Assembly: GCF_024169515.1 (NCBI RefSeq)
Contig: NZ_JAMKCQ010000001.1
Coordinates: 3,658,001-3,722,000 of the forward strand
DNA: 64,000 bases
Source of the DNA: Erwinia aphidicola
Lineage (GTDB): Bacteria > Pseudomonadota > Gammaproteobacteria > Enterobacterales > Enterobacteriaceae
Direction: 5' to 3'
The notes below the pieces were generated by a model. It saw only the letters and a list, made by a program, of their open reading frames with translations, ran no database searches and was not told the DNA's origin. The position numbers were made by a program, and so were the translations under genes. Below are positions 7,585-16,917 of the stretch, one piece after another; positions within the stretch are counted from its first letter, which is position 1, and every line of letters starts with the position of its first letter.

Positions 7585-8241
7585 TCAGATGCGGTCGAAA
7601 TCGATTACCCACACCCAGGGATTCACTTCCCAACTGGTGCCGCCGTACTGAATAGCCCACTGCTTGCGGTAGGCATCTTTCGCCGAAACGGCTTCGCTGT
7701 GCATGGTGAAAAAATTATTAAGGAAGTGCGAATCAACCTGCACCCCTTCGGCCATAACGTCGTCGTCGCTGATATCCTGGATTCTCTCCACGCGCACGCC
7801 GGTGACAAGCAGGTTAATACGGCTGGCCCAGCGCGGCATATGAATCCCTGCCTGCCAACCGAACTGGTCGTCCTCTTCATCGGTACTGTAAATGCTGGAG
7901 TCAGCGCGGTACTGGCAGTAATCGATATTTTTGAACTGTAATGGGGAGTGCTGGTACTGAGCCATTTCCTGCGGGGGCACGACCGGCCCACGCCAGGTTT
8001 CTCGCACCCACAGACGGTCGCCGGGTTGACCATACGGGCAGTGGTAGCTGAGATTTTCCATTCCCAGTACGCGGTTTCCCTGCAGGTTATTGCTTAATAC
8101 ATCAATGCCGTAGCAGCCTTCGTGGTTATCCTGAACCGACCCAAACAGCTGGGACTTCATGATGCGCCTTGTCTGCCGTTGCTGACCGGAGAGCAGGGCG
8201 CGCACCCGTTGATCGCTAAATAAAATCGGGCGTTCTTTCAT
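7585..8241 (-). CDS. Phage-type ASCH-domain protein
   Basis: A 218-residue protein opening with KERPILFSDQRVRALLSGQQ followed by QTRR, the hallmark start of ASCH/PUA-like proteins common in phages of enterobacteria. It continues with PYGQPGDRLWVRETW and ends VNPWVWVIDFDRI. ASCH domains are thought to bind RNA or modified nucleotides; this subgroup has no established function. The ATG at 8239-8241 has AGAGG seven bases upstream. It stands alone here with no phage genes beside it, so it is probably a captured phage gene. A weak hairpin (7543-7566) lies beyond its end. Confidence 0.8.
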   Translation of the reverse strand: MKERPILFSDQRVRALLSGQQRQTRRIMKSQLFGSVQDNHEGCYGIDVLSNNLQGNRVLGMENLSYHCPYGQPGDRLWVRETWRGPVVPPQEMAQYQHSPLQFKNIDYCQYRADSSIYSTDEEDDQFGWQAGIHMPRWASRINLLVTGVRVERIQDISDDDVMAEGVQVDSHFLNNFFTMHSEAVSAKDAYRKQWAIQYGGTSWEVNPWVWVIDFDRI

Positions 8242-8826
8242 GGCTTGACCTCTAATATGACTTTCTTGACCAGTGCCTGGCTCATAAGCAAAGTAAAAAT
8301 ACAATACAGACAATTCCTAACTTTAGCTTAAAAAAACAAACAGGTGGGTATTTTCACTAATCATCAGCAAGTCTTATAAAAAAAATGGCGCGAAAAATTT
8401 GCACCGGGAAAGTGTGCCGCCTTCCGTCTTTGCGGTGTGGCTTAAACCTGGCTGTCGTGCGGTAACACAAATGACATTTTACCATAATACAATATGTTAC
8501 TGCGACTAAAGCTTGTACGATCGCGGCCATTGATAATGGGTATCAGTTCACTTCACTGGCGGGTCAAAAGTCGTTTAAACCGTGCCAGCGTATAATTTAT
8601 TGCGCAGCGCATGACTTCGGATCATAACATTTATTTATCTTTTGATCGAAAATTAGTCACACGCTAACGCATTGGTAAAAAGCTGAAAATGCAAAAAATG
8701 TTGTGAGAAGGTTAAAACAACCGCTATAAGTTTGATGTGGATCTCATTTATGCTGATATGGCCGTCCCGTTACAGTGGGCAACCACCACTGACATCTCAA
8801 AAAGTCCAAAAAATAAGGAGAAGTCT
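8242..8826. other. Divergent promoter region, no gene
   Basis: This AT-rich 585-base gap separates the leftward ASCH gene from rightward yedJ and must hold both promoters. I see no ORF with a start site, no tRNA and no clear operator. Confidence 0.5.
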
Positions 8827-9531
8827 ATGAACCTGACCCATTGGCAATCCCGCTTTGACGCTTTTCTTTTCGAAACCTGGCAGCATGGCGATAAAGCCCA
8901 TGATATCGCGCACCTTAAGCGCGTCTGGCAAAGCGCGCAGCGCATCATGCAGGGGACAGAGGCTGACGAACTGGTGGTGCTCACCGGTTGCTACTTCCAC
9001 GACATCGTAAACCTGCCAAAAAACCATCCCGAGCGTCATCTGGCCTCGAAACAGGCCGCAGATGAAACCCGGCGCATTTTGCGTGAGGTGTTTCCTGATT
9101 TTCCCGCAGACAAAATCGAGGCGGTGGCGCATGCGGTGCACGCCCACAGCTTCAGCGCTGGCGTGACGGCAGAAACGCTGGAGGCGAAAATTGTGCAGGA
9201 TGCTGACCGCCTTGAATCGCTGGGGGCGATTGGCCTGGCGCGCGTGTTCTACGTTTCGGGCGCGCTGGGGCGTTCGCTATTTGACAGTAATGACCCGCTG
9301 GGGCGCGACCGTTCGCTGGATGATGCCGAATGGGCGCTGGACCATTTCCAGAAAAAATTGTTGAAGCTGCCTGAAACCATGCAGACCGCTGAAGGAAAAA
9401 GAGTGGCCGAATTTAACGCCAGCTTCCTGGTAACCTATATGGCGAAGCTATGCGCTGAATTAAAAGGGGATTTCTGTGCCCTCGATCAAAGCGTGCTGGA
9501 GGAGTTCAGCCCGCTAGCAGAGAAATATTAA
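8827..9531 (+). CDS. yedJ: HD-domain phosphohydrolase
   Basis: A 234-residue metal-dependent HD-superfamily protein. The metal ligands follow the family order: H in DIAHLKRVW, the HD pair in [13 protein letters not shown], two His in [11 protein letters not shown], and D in [13 protein letters not shown]. This matches YedJ, which also sits beside dcm in E. coli. The substrate is not established. ATG 8827 is supported by AAGGAG at 8816-8821; the frame extends 30 codons upstream without such a site. Confidence 0.9.
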   Translation: MNLTHWQSRFDAFLFETWQHGDKAHDIAHLKRVWQSAQRIMQGTEADELVVLTGCYFHDIVNLPKNHPERHLASKQAADETRRILREVFPDFPADKIEAVAHAVHAHSFSAGVTAETLEAKIVQDADRLESLGAIGLARVFYVSGALGRSLFDSNDPLGRDRSLDDAEWALDHFQKKLLKLPETMQTAEGKRVAEFNASFLVTYMAKLCAELKGDFCALDQSVLEEFSPLAEKY

Positions 9532-9603
9532 ATTTTTGTGACAGTATGGTTAAGTCGCACATTACGGGTTAGCTTGTTGAGACAATTCTCAGGAGAATCA
9601 GGT

Positions 9604-9849
9604 ATGACCGACAAAGTCAGTTTAACTATCAAGATCGATCCTTCCCTTAAGGAAACGATCAAAGCCGTTGCTCTGGAAAACCAGCTTTCGTTGAGTGAAG
9701 TTGTGACGACTCACCTGGTGAAAAGCCTCTCTGCGCAGCCGGCGGCTGTTGACAGTCTCGATACTGAAGAAGCCGTCACTGAACAGCTCAGCGCTGCAGA
9801 ACTCAAGCAGATCCGCAGCCTGCTGAAGAAATCGAAAAAGAAAAAATAA
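9604..9849 (+). CDS. Small ribbon-helix-helix-like protein
   Basis: An 81-residue protein. The first 50 residues (KVSLTIKIDPSLKETIKAVALENQLSLSEVVTTHLVKSL) have the Arc/MetJ pattern: a short alternating beta strand, helix A and helix B with a conserved Ser-x-x-Glu turn. The C-terminus ends in a lysine run (KKSKKKK), useful for nucleic-acid contact. AGGAG at 9591-9595 fixes ATG 9604. It lies 72 bases after yedJ and may be read with it. No toxin partner is adjacent, so I would not call it an antitoxin. The target is unknown. Confidence 0.75.
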   Translation: MTDKVSLTIKIDPSLKETIKAVALENQLSLSEVVTTHLVKSLSAQPAAVDSLDTEEAVTEQLSAAELKQIRSLLKKSKKKK

Positions 9850-9860
9850 ACCGCTTCTCA

Positions 9861-9882
9861 GCGTCCCTTATTTCAGGGACGC
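9861..9882. terminator. Terminator between convergent genes
   Basis: An 8-bp stem (GCGTCCCT 9861-9868 with AGGGACGC 9875-9882) lies between the ends of the RHH gene and the chemoreceptor. It could serve both directions, but there is no strong T-run. Confidence 0.55.
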
Positions 9883-9893
9883 CATTTAATCCT

Positions 9894-11489
9894 CTACAAC
9901 ACAAACTGACTGACGCTATGCGACAGCCGTTGCGCATGATCGACCAGCGCTTCTGAGGTGTCAGCACTGCGGCGCGTCAGCTGCTCGCTCTCTTTTACCT
10001 GCTGATTCAGGCGACCAATCTCCATGGCGATGCTGTTAACACGCTTACTCTGCGCGTCGGCGTTGTGCTGCAGCTCGCTCAGCAGCGTCACCACGCCGGA
10101 GACGGCAGAGGCGATCTCCTGATACAGGCCGTCCAGCGCCTGCACCTGATTGAAGCCGCTGTCGATGTGCTGGTGGGTGCTACCGATCAGCCCGTCGATG
10201 GTGCGGGTGGAGGCGCTGCTTTTCTCCGACAGCAGGCCGATCTCCTTCGCCACGATAGAGAAGCTGCGGCCATACACGCCCGCATGAGCCGATTCGATGG
10301 CGGCATTGAGCGCCACCAGTTTGGTTTGCAGGGATATCCCCTCCAGCAGCGTCACGATCCCGGCAATCTCGCCGGAGGCATCGACGATCTGGCGCATCTG
10401 CGACTCGACGGCAATCACCACTTCGCCACAGCGCTGGGTCAGGCTGTCGGTAGCCTGGACCTGCTGCGTGGCGTGGCGGGTGAACGCTACGCTGTGGCCG
10501 ACCTCTTCCGCCACGCGGTTGAGGCGCTGGCTGATATGATCAAACGCAGCCGTCTGCTGCTGATTGTGGGCGCTAAACTCGTCGCTCTGCTGCGCCATGC
10601 GGTCAGCGCTGTCGCGCACCGCGCTGGAGATGGCATTGATCTCACCAACGATATGCTGCAAGCCGTGCTGCATCGCGCTGATGCTATCGGTCAGCTGGCG
10701 TATCTCTGCCGACTGAAAAGCGCTGAGCTGCGGCTGTCGGGAGATGTCCCCGGTGGCGATCTGCGCCAGCCAGCTGGATACGCGGTCTAACGGTTGGATC
10801 ACCCCGCGCAGCAGCAGGCCACCGCCGAGCAGCAGCAGCCCGCCCAGCAGTGCGGAGATTGCCAGCGACAGGTTGCGGCTATTGGTCAGGGAGGAGAGCG
10901 TGGACTGATTCAGTTCGCCGGACCGCTGGTTTTCCTGCGTCAGCACCTGATAGTAAGCGTCATTGAACTGCTGCTGAAACGCCTGCATCGGTACCATAAA
11001 GAAGGTATCGATATCTCTGGCATTCAGCCCTTTCAGCTGCTCCTGCAGCCCGTCGGCCAGCAAAGTGAAATTCTGCCGCAGCGGGCTCTCTTTGCTGGCG
11101 GGGTACTGCCCGAACAGCTTACGCGCCTCATCCAGCGAAGCCTGGGCGGTCTCTGCCAGGCTTTTCCAGCTGTCGACCGATCCGGTCTGGTTATCCTGCA
11201 TCAGATAGATGCCGGCCCGGTGGCTGTTATCACTGGCGGTCAGCAGTTCCATGCGCGCTTTGTCCAGCAGCGCCTGGCGGTTGGAGAGGGCGTGGGTTGC
11301 CGCCACGTTATCGCCAGTGCTGCTCACCAGCCGGGTCAGCAGCAGCACGCCAGCGCACTGCAGCAGCGAAAAAATGATTAAAAACAGGATAAAGCTACCG
11401 CGCAGGCTTTTCAGCCAGCCGGGTGGCGCGGTAAAGCAAAAACGAGGGCGACGTAACAGGCGCAGCGGTAGAACGGTCAGCAGTGACAT
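9894..11489 (-). CDS. Methyl-accepting chemotaxis protein, atypical tip
   Basis: A 531-residue chemoreceptor. TM1 is at about 31-54 (FILFLIIFSLLQCAGVLLL), then a helical periplasmic sensor of about 135 residues, TM2 near 190-212 (LAISALLGGLLLLGGGLLL), a HAMP domain (VIQPLDRVSSWLAQIATGD) and a cytoplasmic coiled-coil signalling domain. The hairpin tip departs from the near-invariant sequence: the expected EAARAGEQGRGF reads ESAHAGVYGRSF, and the preceding FQTN reads LQTK. These positions contact CheA/CheW. There is no C-terminal CheR-binding pentapeptide (it ends SVSQFVL). I chose ATG 11487-11489; the frame stays open upstream only because it runs antisense to dcm. The ligand is unknown. Confidence 0.88.
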   Translation of the reverse strand: MSLLTVLPLRLLRRPRFCFTAPPGWLKSLRGSFILFLIIFSLLQCAGVLLLTRLVSSTGDNVAATHALSNRQALLDKARMELLTASDNSHRAGIYLMQDNQTGSVDSWKSLAETAQASLDEARKLFGQYPASKESPLRQNFTLLADGLQEQLKGLNARDIDTFFMVPMQAFQQQFNDAYYQVLTQENQRSGELNQSTLSSLTNSRNLSLAISALLGGLLLLGGGLLLRGVIQPLDRVSSWLAQIATGDISRQPQLSAFQSAEIRQLTDSISAMQHGLQHIVGEINAISSAVRDSADRMAQQSDEFSAHNQQQTAAFDHISQRLNRVAEEVGHSVAFTRHATQQVQATDSLTQRCGEVVIAVESQMRQIVDASGEIAGIVTLLEGISLQTKLVALNAAIESAHAGVYGRSFSIVAKEIGLLSEKSSASTRTIDGLIGSTHQHIDSGFNQVQALDGLYQEIASAVSGVVTLLSELQHNADAQSKRVNSIAMEIGRLNQQVKESEQLTRRSADTSEALVDHAQRLSHSVSQFVL

Positions 11490-11735
11490 AGTGGGTCCCG
11501 TAAAATAAAACGGAGTATTCGCCGCTTTTATGTCACCCGTGTTACAGCGCACCCACCGCGGCGGCAAACAGAAAGCTGTGCGTGACAAAGGCAAATTAGT
11601 ACCAGTAAAAACTGCTGGCGCGATACTGCCCTGAGCGAGTTTTGTACATCCCCATGCAGTGTTAACGATTTGCGCCTGGCGCTGGGTCAATGAGGTGATA
11701 GACTGGCACCCGTTTATCCCTTTTATTGAGTGATT

Positions 11736-13148
11736 ATGAGCGATTTTGACCGCGTGGCAGCTGAACTGGCCGAACAGGCACGCGCACAGGCGCAGCAGAA
11801 AGAGGACCAGGACCGTCAGCTGCTGCTGCGCGTGCTGGAAATTTACGATCAGAAAACCGTTGCGGCAACGCTGCGTAAGGTCAGCCAGCAGGAGTGGACG
11901 CGCGAGTCGGTGAATCGCTGGGTGAAAGGCAACAGCCGTAAAATGCTGAGCGAAGCCGAAGTCAGCATGCTGCACGGCATGTTGCCCGCGCCACCCGCCC
12001 ATCATCCTCACTATGCGTTTCGCTTTGTCGATCTGTTTGCCGGGATTGGCGGCATCCGCAGCGGCTTTGAAGCGATAGGCGGCCAGTGCGTGTTTACCAG
12101 CGAATGGAATAAGCACGCGGTGCGCACTTACAAAGCTAACTGGTACTGCGATGAACAGCAGCATCGCTTTAATCAGGATATCCGCGATGTGACGCTGAGC
12201 GGCAAGCCGGAGATTAACGAACAGCAGGCCTATCAGCACATCAGCCAGCAGGTGCCGGACCACGATGTGCTGCTGGCCGGTTTCCCCTGTCAGCCGTTTT
12301 CGCTGGCGGGCGTATCGAAGAAAAATGCGCTCGGGCGCGCGCACGGTTTTGAGTGCGAAGCCCAGGGCACGCTGTTTTTTGACGTGGCGCGGATTATCAC
12401 CGCCAAAAAGCCGGCGATATTCGTGCTGGAAAACGTTAAAAACTTAAAAAGCCACGATAAGGGCAATACCTTCCGCATCATCATGCAGACCCTCGACGAG
12501 CTGGGCTATGACGTTGCCGATGCCGATACTTCCGGCCCGCAGGACCCGAAGATTGTAGATGGTCAGCACTTCCTGCCGCAGCACCGCGAGCGTATTGTGC
12601 TGGTCGGCCTGCGCCGTGACCTGAAGCTGCCGACCTTCAGCCTGAGTCATCTCTCTTCTCTCTACCCGCCTAAACGCACGCCGCTAAAAGCGCTGCTCGA
12701 CCCGGTGGTAGAGGCGAAATATATCCTGACCCCGACGCTGTGGAAATACCTGTATCAGTATGCGAAAAAGCACCAGGCACGCGGCAATGGCTTTGGCTAT
12801 GGGCTGGTGGACCCGGAGCGCGAACAGGGCGTGGTGCGCACGCTGTCGGCGCGCTACTACAAGGACGGCTCGGAGATCCTTATCGATCGCGGCTGGGATA
12901 AAGCGCTGGGTGAGCAGGATTTCGATAATGCCAGTAACCAGAACAACCGGCCGCGCCGCCTGACGCCGCGCGAGTGTGCGCGCCTGATGGGCTTTGAGCA
13001 GCCGGGCAGCGCTGATTTTCGCATACCGGTTTCGGATACTCAGGCCTATCGCCAGTTTGGCAACTCGGTGGTGGTACCGGCGTTTGCCGCCGTGGCACGG
13101 CTGCTGCTGCCGTGGATCGAGCAGGCGGTGCGTCAGCGCCAGATTTAG
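11736..13148 (+). CDS. dcm: DNA (cytosine-5-)-methyltransferase Dcm
   Basis: A 470-residue C5-cytosine methyltransferase, the length of E. coli Dcm, which methylates the inner C of CCWGG. All family motifs are visible: [17 protein letters not shown] (SAM binding), [11 protein letters not shown] (catalytic Cys), [21 protein letters not shown], and the C-terminal [11 protein letters not shown] and [11 protein letters not shown]. The N-terminal ~90 residues form the usual Dcm extension. ATG 11736 is preferred over GTG 11730; the ribosome-binding site is weak. It is followed by vsr in the same direction. Confidence 0.96.
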   Translation: MSDFDRVAAELAEQARAQAQQKEDQDRQLLLRVLEIYDQKTVAATLRKVSQQEWTRESVNRWVKGNSRKMLSEAEVSMLHGMLPAPPAHHPHYAFRFVDLFAGIGGIRSGFEAIGGQCVFTSEWNKHAVRTYKANWYCDEQQHRFNQDIRDVTLSGKPEINEQQAYQHISQQVPDHDVLLAGFPCQPFSLAGVSKKNALGRAHGFECEAQGTLFFDVARIITAKKPAIFVLENVKNLKSHDKGNTFRIIMQTLDELGYDVADADTSGPQDPKIVDGQHFLPQHRERIVLVGLRRDLKLPTFSLSHLSSLYPPKRTPLKALLDPVVEAKYILTPTLWKYLYQYAKKHQARGNGFGYGLVDPEREQGVVRTLSARYYKDGSEILIDRGWDKALGEQDFDNASNQNNRPRRLTPRECARLMGFEQPGSADFRIPVSDTQAYRQFGNSVVVPAFAAVARLLLPWIEQAVRQRQI

Positions 13149-13182
13149 CTAAACTTAAGGTCTTGATGAAAGGAATATCACC

Positions 13183-13650
13183 ATGGCCGACGTTCACACC
13201 TCCGAGGTGCGCAGTAAGAATATGCGCGCCATCCGCACCCGCGATACCGCGATTGAAAAGCGGCTGGCCGAGCTGTTGGTTGAGCTTGGCCTGAGCTACC
13301 GGGTACAGGATAAATCCCTGCCCGGGCGCCCCGACTTTGTGCTGCCCGATCATCAGGCCATTATTTTCGTTCACGGCTGTTTCTGGCACCGCCATCACTG
13401 CCACCTGTTTAAGCTGCCCGCCACGCGCACCGCGTTCTGGATGGGTAAAATCGACAGCAATGTGGCGCGCGATAAGCGCTACGTTGAGGAGCTGACGGCC
13501 AGCGGCTGGCGCGTTTTGCTGGTGTGGGAGTGCGCACTGCGCGGTAAAACGCGCCTGCAGGAGCAGGAGTTAAGCGCGCGTCTGGAAGAGTGGGTGTGCG
13601 CTGCCGAAAGAAACGCGGAAATTGACGAGAACGGTATTCGCCAGCTGTAG
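13183..13650 (+). CDS. vsr: Very short patch repair endonuclease
   Basis: A 155-residue endonuclease that nicks 5' of T in T:G mismatches arising from deaminated Dcm sites, starting very short patch repair. The family sequence is clear: RSKNMRAIRTRDTAIEKRLAELL, then PGRPDFVLPDHQAIIFVHGCFWHRHHCH, with the catalytic Asp in RPDFVL and the zinc-site His/Cys in HGCFWHRHHC. AGGA lies upstream of ATG 13183. In E. coli vsr overlaps dcm; here a 34-base gap separates them and vsr has its own site. Confidence 0.96.
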   Translation: MADVHTSEVRSKNMRAIRTRDTAIEKRLAELLVELGLSYRVQDKSLPGRPDFVLPDHQAIIFVHGCFWHRHHCHLFKLPATRTAFWMGKIDSNVARDKRYVEELTASGWRVLLVWECALRGKTRLQEQELSARLEEWVCAAERNAEIDENGIRQL

Positions 13651-13678
13651 GGGCCGATCCTCTTTTCGATCGGCCCGC
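13647..13678. repeat. GTAGGGGCCGATC palindrome
   Basis: An imperfect palindrome, GGGCCGATC / GATCGGCCC with a T-rich centre, lies between convergent vsr and yedA. It belongs to a family of similar intergenic palindromes in this window (16513, 16554, 36997, 45861, 59041, 61289, 61335) and may also end transcription from both sides. Confidence 0.7.
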
Positions 13679-13686
13679 ACCCCCGA

Positions 13687-14601
13687 TTAAGGCTCGCAGG
13701 ATTTTACGATCGGCTTTGCCGGGAACAGATATTTCCCCAACGTCACCAGAATCACCGCCAGCACGATAATCGCCAGCGCCAGCCATTCGCGGGCTGACAG
13801 GCTCTCCCCTGCGAAGGCTATACCCAGCAGCACCGCCACCACCGGATTGACGTAGGCGTAGCTGGTGGCGATAGCCGGGGTGACGTTGCGGATCAGGAAC
13901 ATATAGGCGTTAATCGCAATCACCGATCCAAACAGGCTGAGATAGCCGAGCGAGAAGAAGCCCGCCAACGAGGGTTTCTGCACCAGGTGTTCGCCGCTCA
14001 GCGTGCTGGCAATCAGCAATACTGCGCCTGCTGCCAGCATCTCCACTGCGCCCGCCATCATGCCGTTGGGCAGCGTAATGCGTGACCCCCATACCGAACC
14101 AAAGGCCCAGCTCAGAGAGCCGCCGAGGATCATCAGCGCACCCCACGGGTTGCCCGCCAGATGGCCGCCGCTGTTGAGCAGGATAATCCCCACCAGCCCA
14201 ACGGCGATGCCCAGCCACTCGATCCAGCGCGTAGCAATGCCAAACAGGCGGCTGAAACACATGGCAAACAGCGGCACGGTCGCTACCATCACCGCTGCCA
14301 GCCCGGACGGCACCTGCTGATGCTCCGCCACGGTGACAGCGCCGTTGCCGAGCGCCAGCAGCATAATGCCAACCAGCGCGGCATTACCGGCCGCGCGCAG
14401 CGACGGCAGCTTTTCACCTCTTAGCAGCAGAAAAGTCAGCAGCACCACGCCAGCCAGCAAAAAGCGCAGCCCGGCCAGCATCATTGGCGGCCAGCTCTCG
14501 ACGCCAATGCGGATCACCAGATAGGTGGAGCCCCAGATAAAATAGAGGCAGAACAGCGCGGCCAGCAGCGGCAGCAGGGCGGGGGCACGGCGTAACGTCA
14601 T
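13687..14601 (-). CDS. yedA: DMT-superfamily EamA transporter YedA
   Basis: A 304-residue inner-membrane protein with ten predicted hydrophobic segments in two EamA repeats. The first repeat begins FIWGSTYLVIRIGVESWPP and the second spans WGALMILGGSLSWAFGSVWGS to YVNPVVAVLLGIAFAGE. Length and place beside vsr match E. coli YedA, an exporter of uncertain substrate. ATG 14599-14601 is preceded by AGGACGA. Confidence 0.92.
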   Translation of the reverse strand: MTLRRAPALLPLLAALFCLYFIWGSTYLVIRIGVESWPPMMLAGLRFLLAGVVLLTFLLLRGEKLPSLRAAGNAALVGIMLLALGNGAVTVAEHQQVPSGLAAVMVATVPLFAMCFSRLFGIATRWIEWLGIAVGLVGIILLNSGGHLAGNPWGALMILGGSLSWAFGSVWGSRITLPNGMMAGAVEMLAAGAVLLIASTLSGEHLVQKPSLAGFFSLGYLSLFGSVIAINAYMFLIRNVTPAIATSYAYVNPVVAVLLGIAFAGESLSAREWLALAIIVLAVILVTLGKYLFPAKPIVKSCEP

Positions 14602-14762
14602 GTTAAAGTCGTCCTGGTTATATCAAGTTATTAAAATGTTATAAGTGGCTAATTCTGCCACTAATTATCACGGTCGGAAGGATTTTTTTTACAAAATTTG
14701 CACTCTTTGCGCATAATTGTTTAGATCATCCTCCTCTTAAATACAGCAAAGCCAGGTGGGCC

Positions 14763-15038
14763 ATGGCCAGTGTCAAACTGACGGTAAGACGGTTGTATAA
14801 ACTTAGCGGCGAACGCATGGTCAATACCCAGGCAACGGCGCGTATTTTTGTCGGCGATCGTCTCATCGCCACGGAAGAGATTAGCGGGATGACCGAAAGC
14901 CCGGTGAGTAAATATCTGCACCACGCTGAGCCGCAGGGCCAGCCGGTGCGCGTTGAGTGGGACTGTGATGGCGTTGCCGATATGGCGGTCGCCGAAATGG
15001 AGCTGTGCCCCTGTTGTCAACATGACGAACATGAATAA
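14763..15038 (+). CDS. Conserved small protein with C-terminal CPCC
   Basis: A 91-residue protein I do not recognise. It is beta-rich with no membrane segment or signal, and ends [12 protein letters not shown], a Cys-x-Cys-Cys/His cluster that could bind metal. AGGTGGG lies just before ATG 14763. It precedes yedI by 11 bases on the same strand and is likely co-transcribed with it. Confidence 0.75.
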   Translation: MASVKLTVRRLYKLSGERMVNTQATARIFVGDRLIATEEISGMTESPVSKYLHHAEPQGQPVRVEWDCDGVADMAVAEMELCPCCQHDEHE

Positions 15039-15049
15039 GGAATACGACT

Positions 15050-15961
15050 TTGGCAGGAACCAGCTTACTAACCTTACTGGATGATATTGCGACACTGCTT
15101 GATGACATAGCCGTGATGGGCAAAGTGGCAGCGAAAAAAACCGCCGGGGTGTTAGGCGACGATCTCTCCCTTAACGCTCAGCAGGTCAGCGGGGTAAAAG
15201 CCAATCGTGAACTGCCGGTGGTGTGGAGCGTGGCAAAAGGCTCCTTCCTCAACAAGTTGATCCTGGTGCCGCTGGCGCTGCTGATCAGTGCGTTTGCGCC
15301 CTGGGCAATCACGCCGCTGCTGATGGTGGGCGGGGCTTACCTGAGCTATGAAGGCGTGGAGAAGGTGCTGCACAGCCTGCATAAAAACAAAAGTGAGGAG
15401 ACGCCGGAAGCGCGCGAAAAGCGCCTGCTGAAGGCGGCGCAGCAGGATGCCGGTGAGTTTGAGAAGAAGAAGGTAAAAGGGGCGGTGCGCACCGACTTTA
15501 TCCTGTCGGCCGAAATTGTGGCGATTACCCTCGGCATCGTCTCTGAATCCCCGCTGCTGAATCAGGTACTGATCCTCTCCGGGATTGCCATTCTGGTTAC
15601 GATTGGCGTGTACGGCATTGTGGCGGGCATCGTCAAAATTGACGATCTCGGCTTCTGGCTGCAGAAGAAAACCTCGGCGCTGGCTAAAGGGCTGGGTAAT
15701 GTGCTGGTGGCGGCCGCGCCATGGCTGATGAAGATCCTGACCCTGGTTGGCACCATTGCGATGTTCCTGGTGGGGGGCGGCATTATCGTGCACGGCATTC
15801 CGCAGCTGCATCATCTGGTGACGGAATACAGCAGCGAGATGAGCGGCCTGATGAGCAGCGTTGTAAGCAATATGGCGAACCTGGTGGTCGGGTTCATCGT
15901 GGGGTCGATTGTGCTGTTGGTGGTCAATGGGGTTGCCAAAATGCGTCAAAAATCAGTATAA
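15050..15961 (+). CDS. yedI: DUF808 inner-membrane protein YedI
   Basis: A 303-residue protein matching YedI (DUF808). The start [20 protein letters not shown] and the [20 protein letters not shown] segment are family signatures. Five or so membrane segments follow ([85 protein letters not shown]). The function is not known. The start codon is TTG at 15050-15052, the only in-frame choice giving the conserved N-terminus, with AAGGA 10 bases upstream. Confidence 0.92.
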   Translation: MAGTSLLTLLDDIATLLDDIAVMGKVAAKKTAGVLGDDLSLNAQQVSGVKANRELPVVWSVAKGSFLNKLILVPLALLISAFAPWAITPLLMVGGAYLSYEGVEKVLHSLHKNKSEETPEAREKRLLKAAQQDAGEFEKKKVKGAVRTDFILSAEIVAITLGIVSESPLLNQVLILSGIAILVTIGVYGIVAGIVKIDDLGFWLQKKTSALAKGLGNVLVAAAPWLMKILTLVGTIAMFLVGGGIIVHGIPQLHHLVTEYSSEMSGLMSSVVSNMANLVVGFIVGSIVLLVVNGVAKMRQKSV

Positions 15962-15997
15962 AGACGCCTGAAGTTAGTGAGTAAAACGGGAGTAATG

Positions 15998-16129
15998 ATG
16001 AAAGACGATATTTTTGAGTTCGATATTGATGCGCAGTTAGAGCAGGCAGAAGCGAACGCCGAGAAAAAAGCCGCCGAAGTTCCGGCTGATTTAGGTGACG
16101 AAGCCGACTGCGAAGGCTGTAAAATCTAA
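15998..16129 (+). CDS. Acidic 43-residue protein with CEGC motif
   Basis: A small ORF, 36 bases after yedI, ending in a good terminator. It encodes a very acidic, probably disordered peptide (KDDIFEFDIDAQLEQAEANA ...) finishing DCEGCKI. GGGAG five bases before the second of two adjacent ATGs supports the start at 15998; the first ATG (15995) is too close to it. I know no homologue. The Cys pair and acidic content are the only clues. Confidence 0.65.
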   Translation: MKDDIFEFDIDAQLEQAEANAEKKAAEVPADLGDEADCEGCKI

Positions 16130-16154
16130 GCGCAAACTGCGACGGATTTCACAT

Positions 16155-16187
16155 AAAAAGCGAGTAATAAGTTTACTCGCTTTTTTT
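16155..16187 (+). terminator. Rho-independent terminator
   Basis: A 9-bp stem AGCGAGTAA/TTACTCGCT, flanked by A-run and T-run, ends with seven Ts. It probably ends the 14763-yedI-small-ORF transcript. The A-tract upstream could also make it work leftward. Confidence 0.85.
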
Positions 16188-16308
16188 ATATCCAGCGTTT
16201 TTAACTGCTTATTTGTATTTAACAAATGTTTTACCTGTCGTTAACAGCGGTGATAAGGCTCAGATGCTATAACTATTTGGTGATTTTAACCGGATAGGGA
16301 GGTGCTTT

Positions 16309-16488
16309 ATGAGCTTTATAATCAGTGATGAAGTGCAGCATAAGGACGGTGGGCCTGCGATGATTGTCACAGGTGTTGCCAGTGGAATGGTGGAGTGCCG
16401 CTGGTATGACGGTTTTAGCGTGCGGCGTGAAGCGTTTAGTGAGCAAGAGCTTTGCGTTCTGGCTGATGCAACGCCTTTGGCGGGTTAG
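16309..16488 (+). CDS. yodC: YodC family small protein
   Basis: A 59-residue protein (starts MSFIISDEVQHKDGGPAMIV, then SGMVECRWYDGF) that closely follows the pattern of E. coli YodC (DUF2158): a small beta-barrel-like protein of unknown function. GGGAGG at 16297-16302 is well placed before ATG 16309. E. coli yodC also lies near yedI. Confidence 0.88.
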   Translation: MSFIISDEVQHKDGGPAMIVTGVASGMVECRWYDGFSVRREAFSEQELCVLADATPLAG

Positions 16489-16512
16489 TTTTGTCGGTGC
16501 ATGCCAGATCCC

Positions 16513-16583
16513 GTAGGGGCCGACCCTTTTTTCCGGTCGGCCCTTGATGTCTGGCGGCCGATCTTCTTTTTCGATCGGCCCGC
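16513..16583. repeat. Two tandem GTAGGGG-type palindromes
   Basis: Two imperfect palindromes lie side by side: GGGGCCGACC/GGTCGGCCC (16513-16544) and GGCCGATC/GATCGGCC (16554-16583), each with a T-rich centre. They are members of the dispersed family noted elsewhere and lie between convergent genes. Confidence 0.7.
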
Positions 16584-16593
16584 AGCGTCTGTT

Positions 16594-16917
16594 TTACAGC
16601 TCGTTCTTAATACAGAACTCTTCCCAGCTCATGCCCAGCGCTTCGGCGTGGCTATGCAGATAGGCCTCAATCGCATCGACCATCACCGCTTTATCCGGCT
16701 CTGCCAGCTGAATAGCAAACAGCACGCCGTCCAGTTTCTTCTCGCGCACATATGCCGCATAAGCCCGCTCTTTCTGCAACTCGCGCAGCTGCTCAACGCT
16801 CATGCCCATGGTGGACGCTTGCTCAGCGGTCAGATTTTCAATGCCGGTCTTCAAATCCGGGTGCGCCTCAAGAAACAGATCTTTGGCGATGGCGTAATAC
16901 TCTTCAACGGTTTTCAT
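16594..16917 (-). CDS. Uncharacterised small protein (DUF6388-like?)
   Basis: A 107-residue, largely helical, acidic soluble protein. The arrangement, with an N-terminal helix containing FLEAHPDLK, LTAEQASTMGMSVEQLRELQKERAY in the middle and a final GMSWEEFCIKN, recalls the DUF6388 family as I remember it, which has no known function. AGGA lies before ATG 16915-16917. It stands alone. The family assignment is tentative. Confidence 0.7.
   Translation of the reverse strand: MKTVEEYYAIAKDLFLEAHPDLKTGIENLTAEQASTMGMSVEQLRELQKERAYAAYVREKKLDGVLFAIQLAEPDKAVMVDAIEAYLHSHAEALGMSWEEFCIKNEL

Noticed and set aside
11490-12344. Upstream extension of the chemoreceptor frame (285 codons)
   Set aside because: It is antisense to dcm, which has all catalytic motifs; the receptor start is at 11489.
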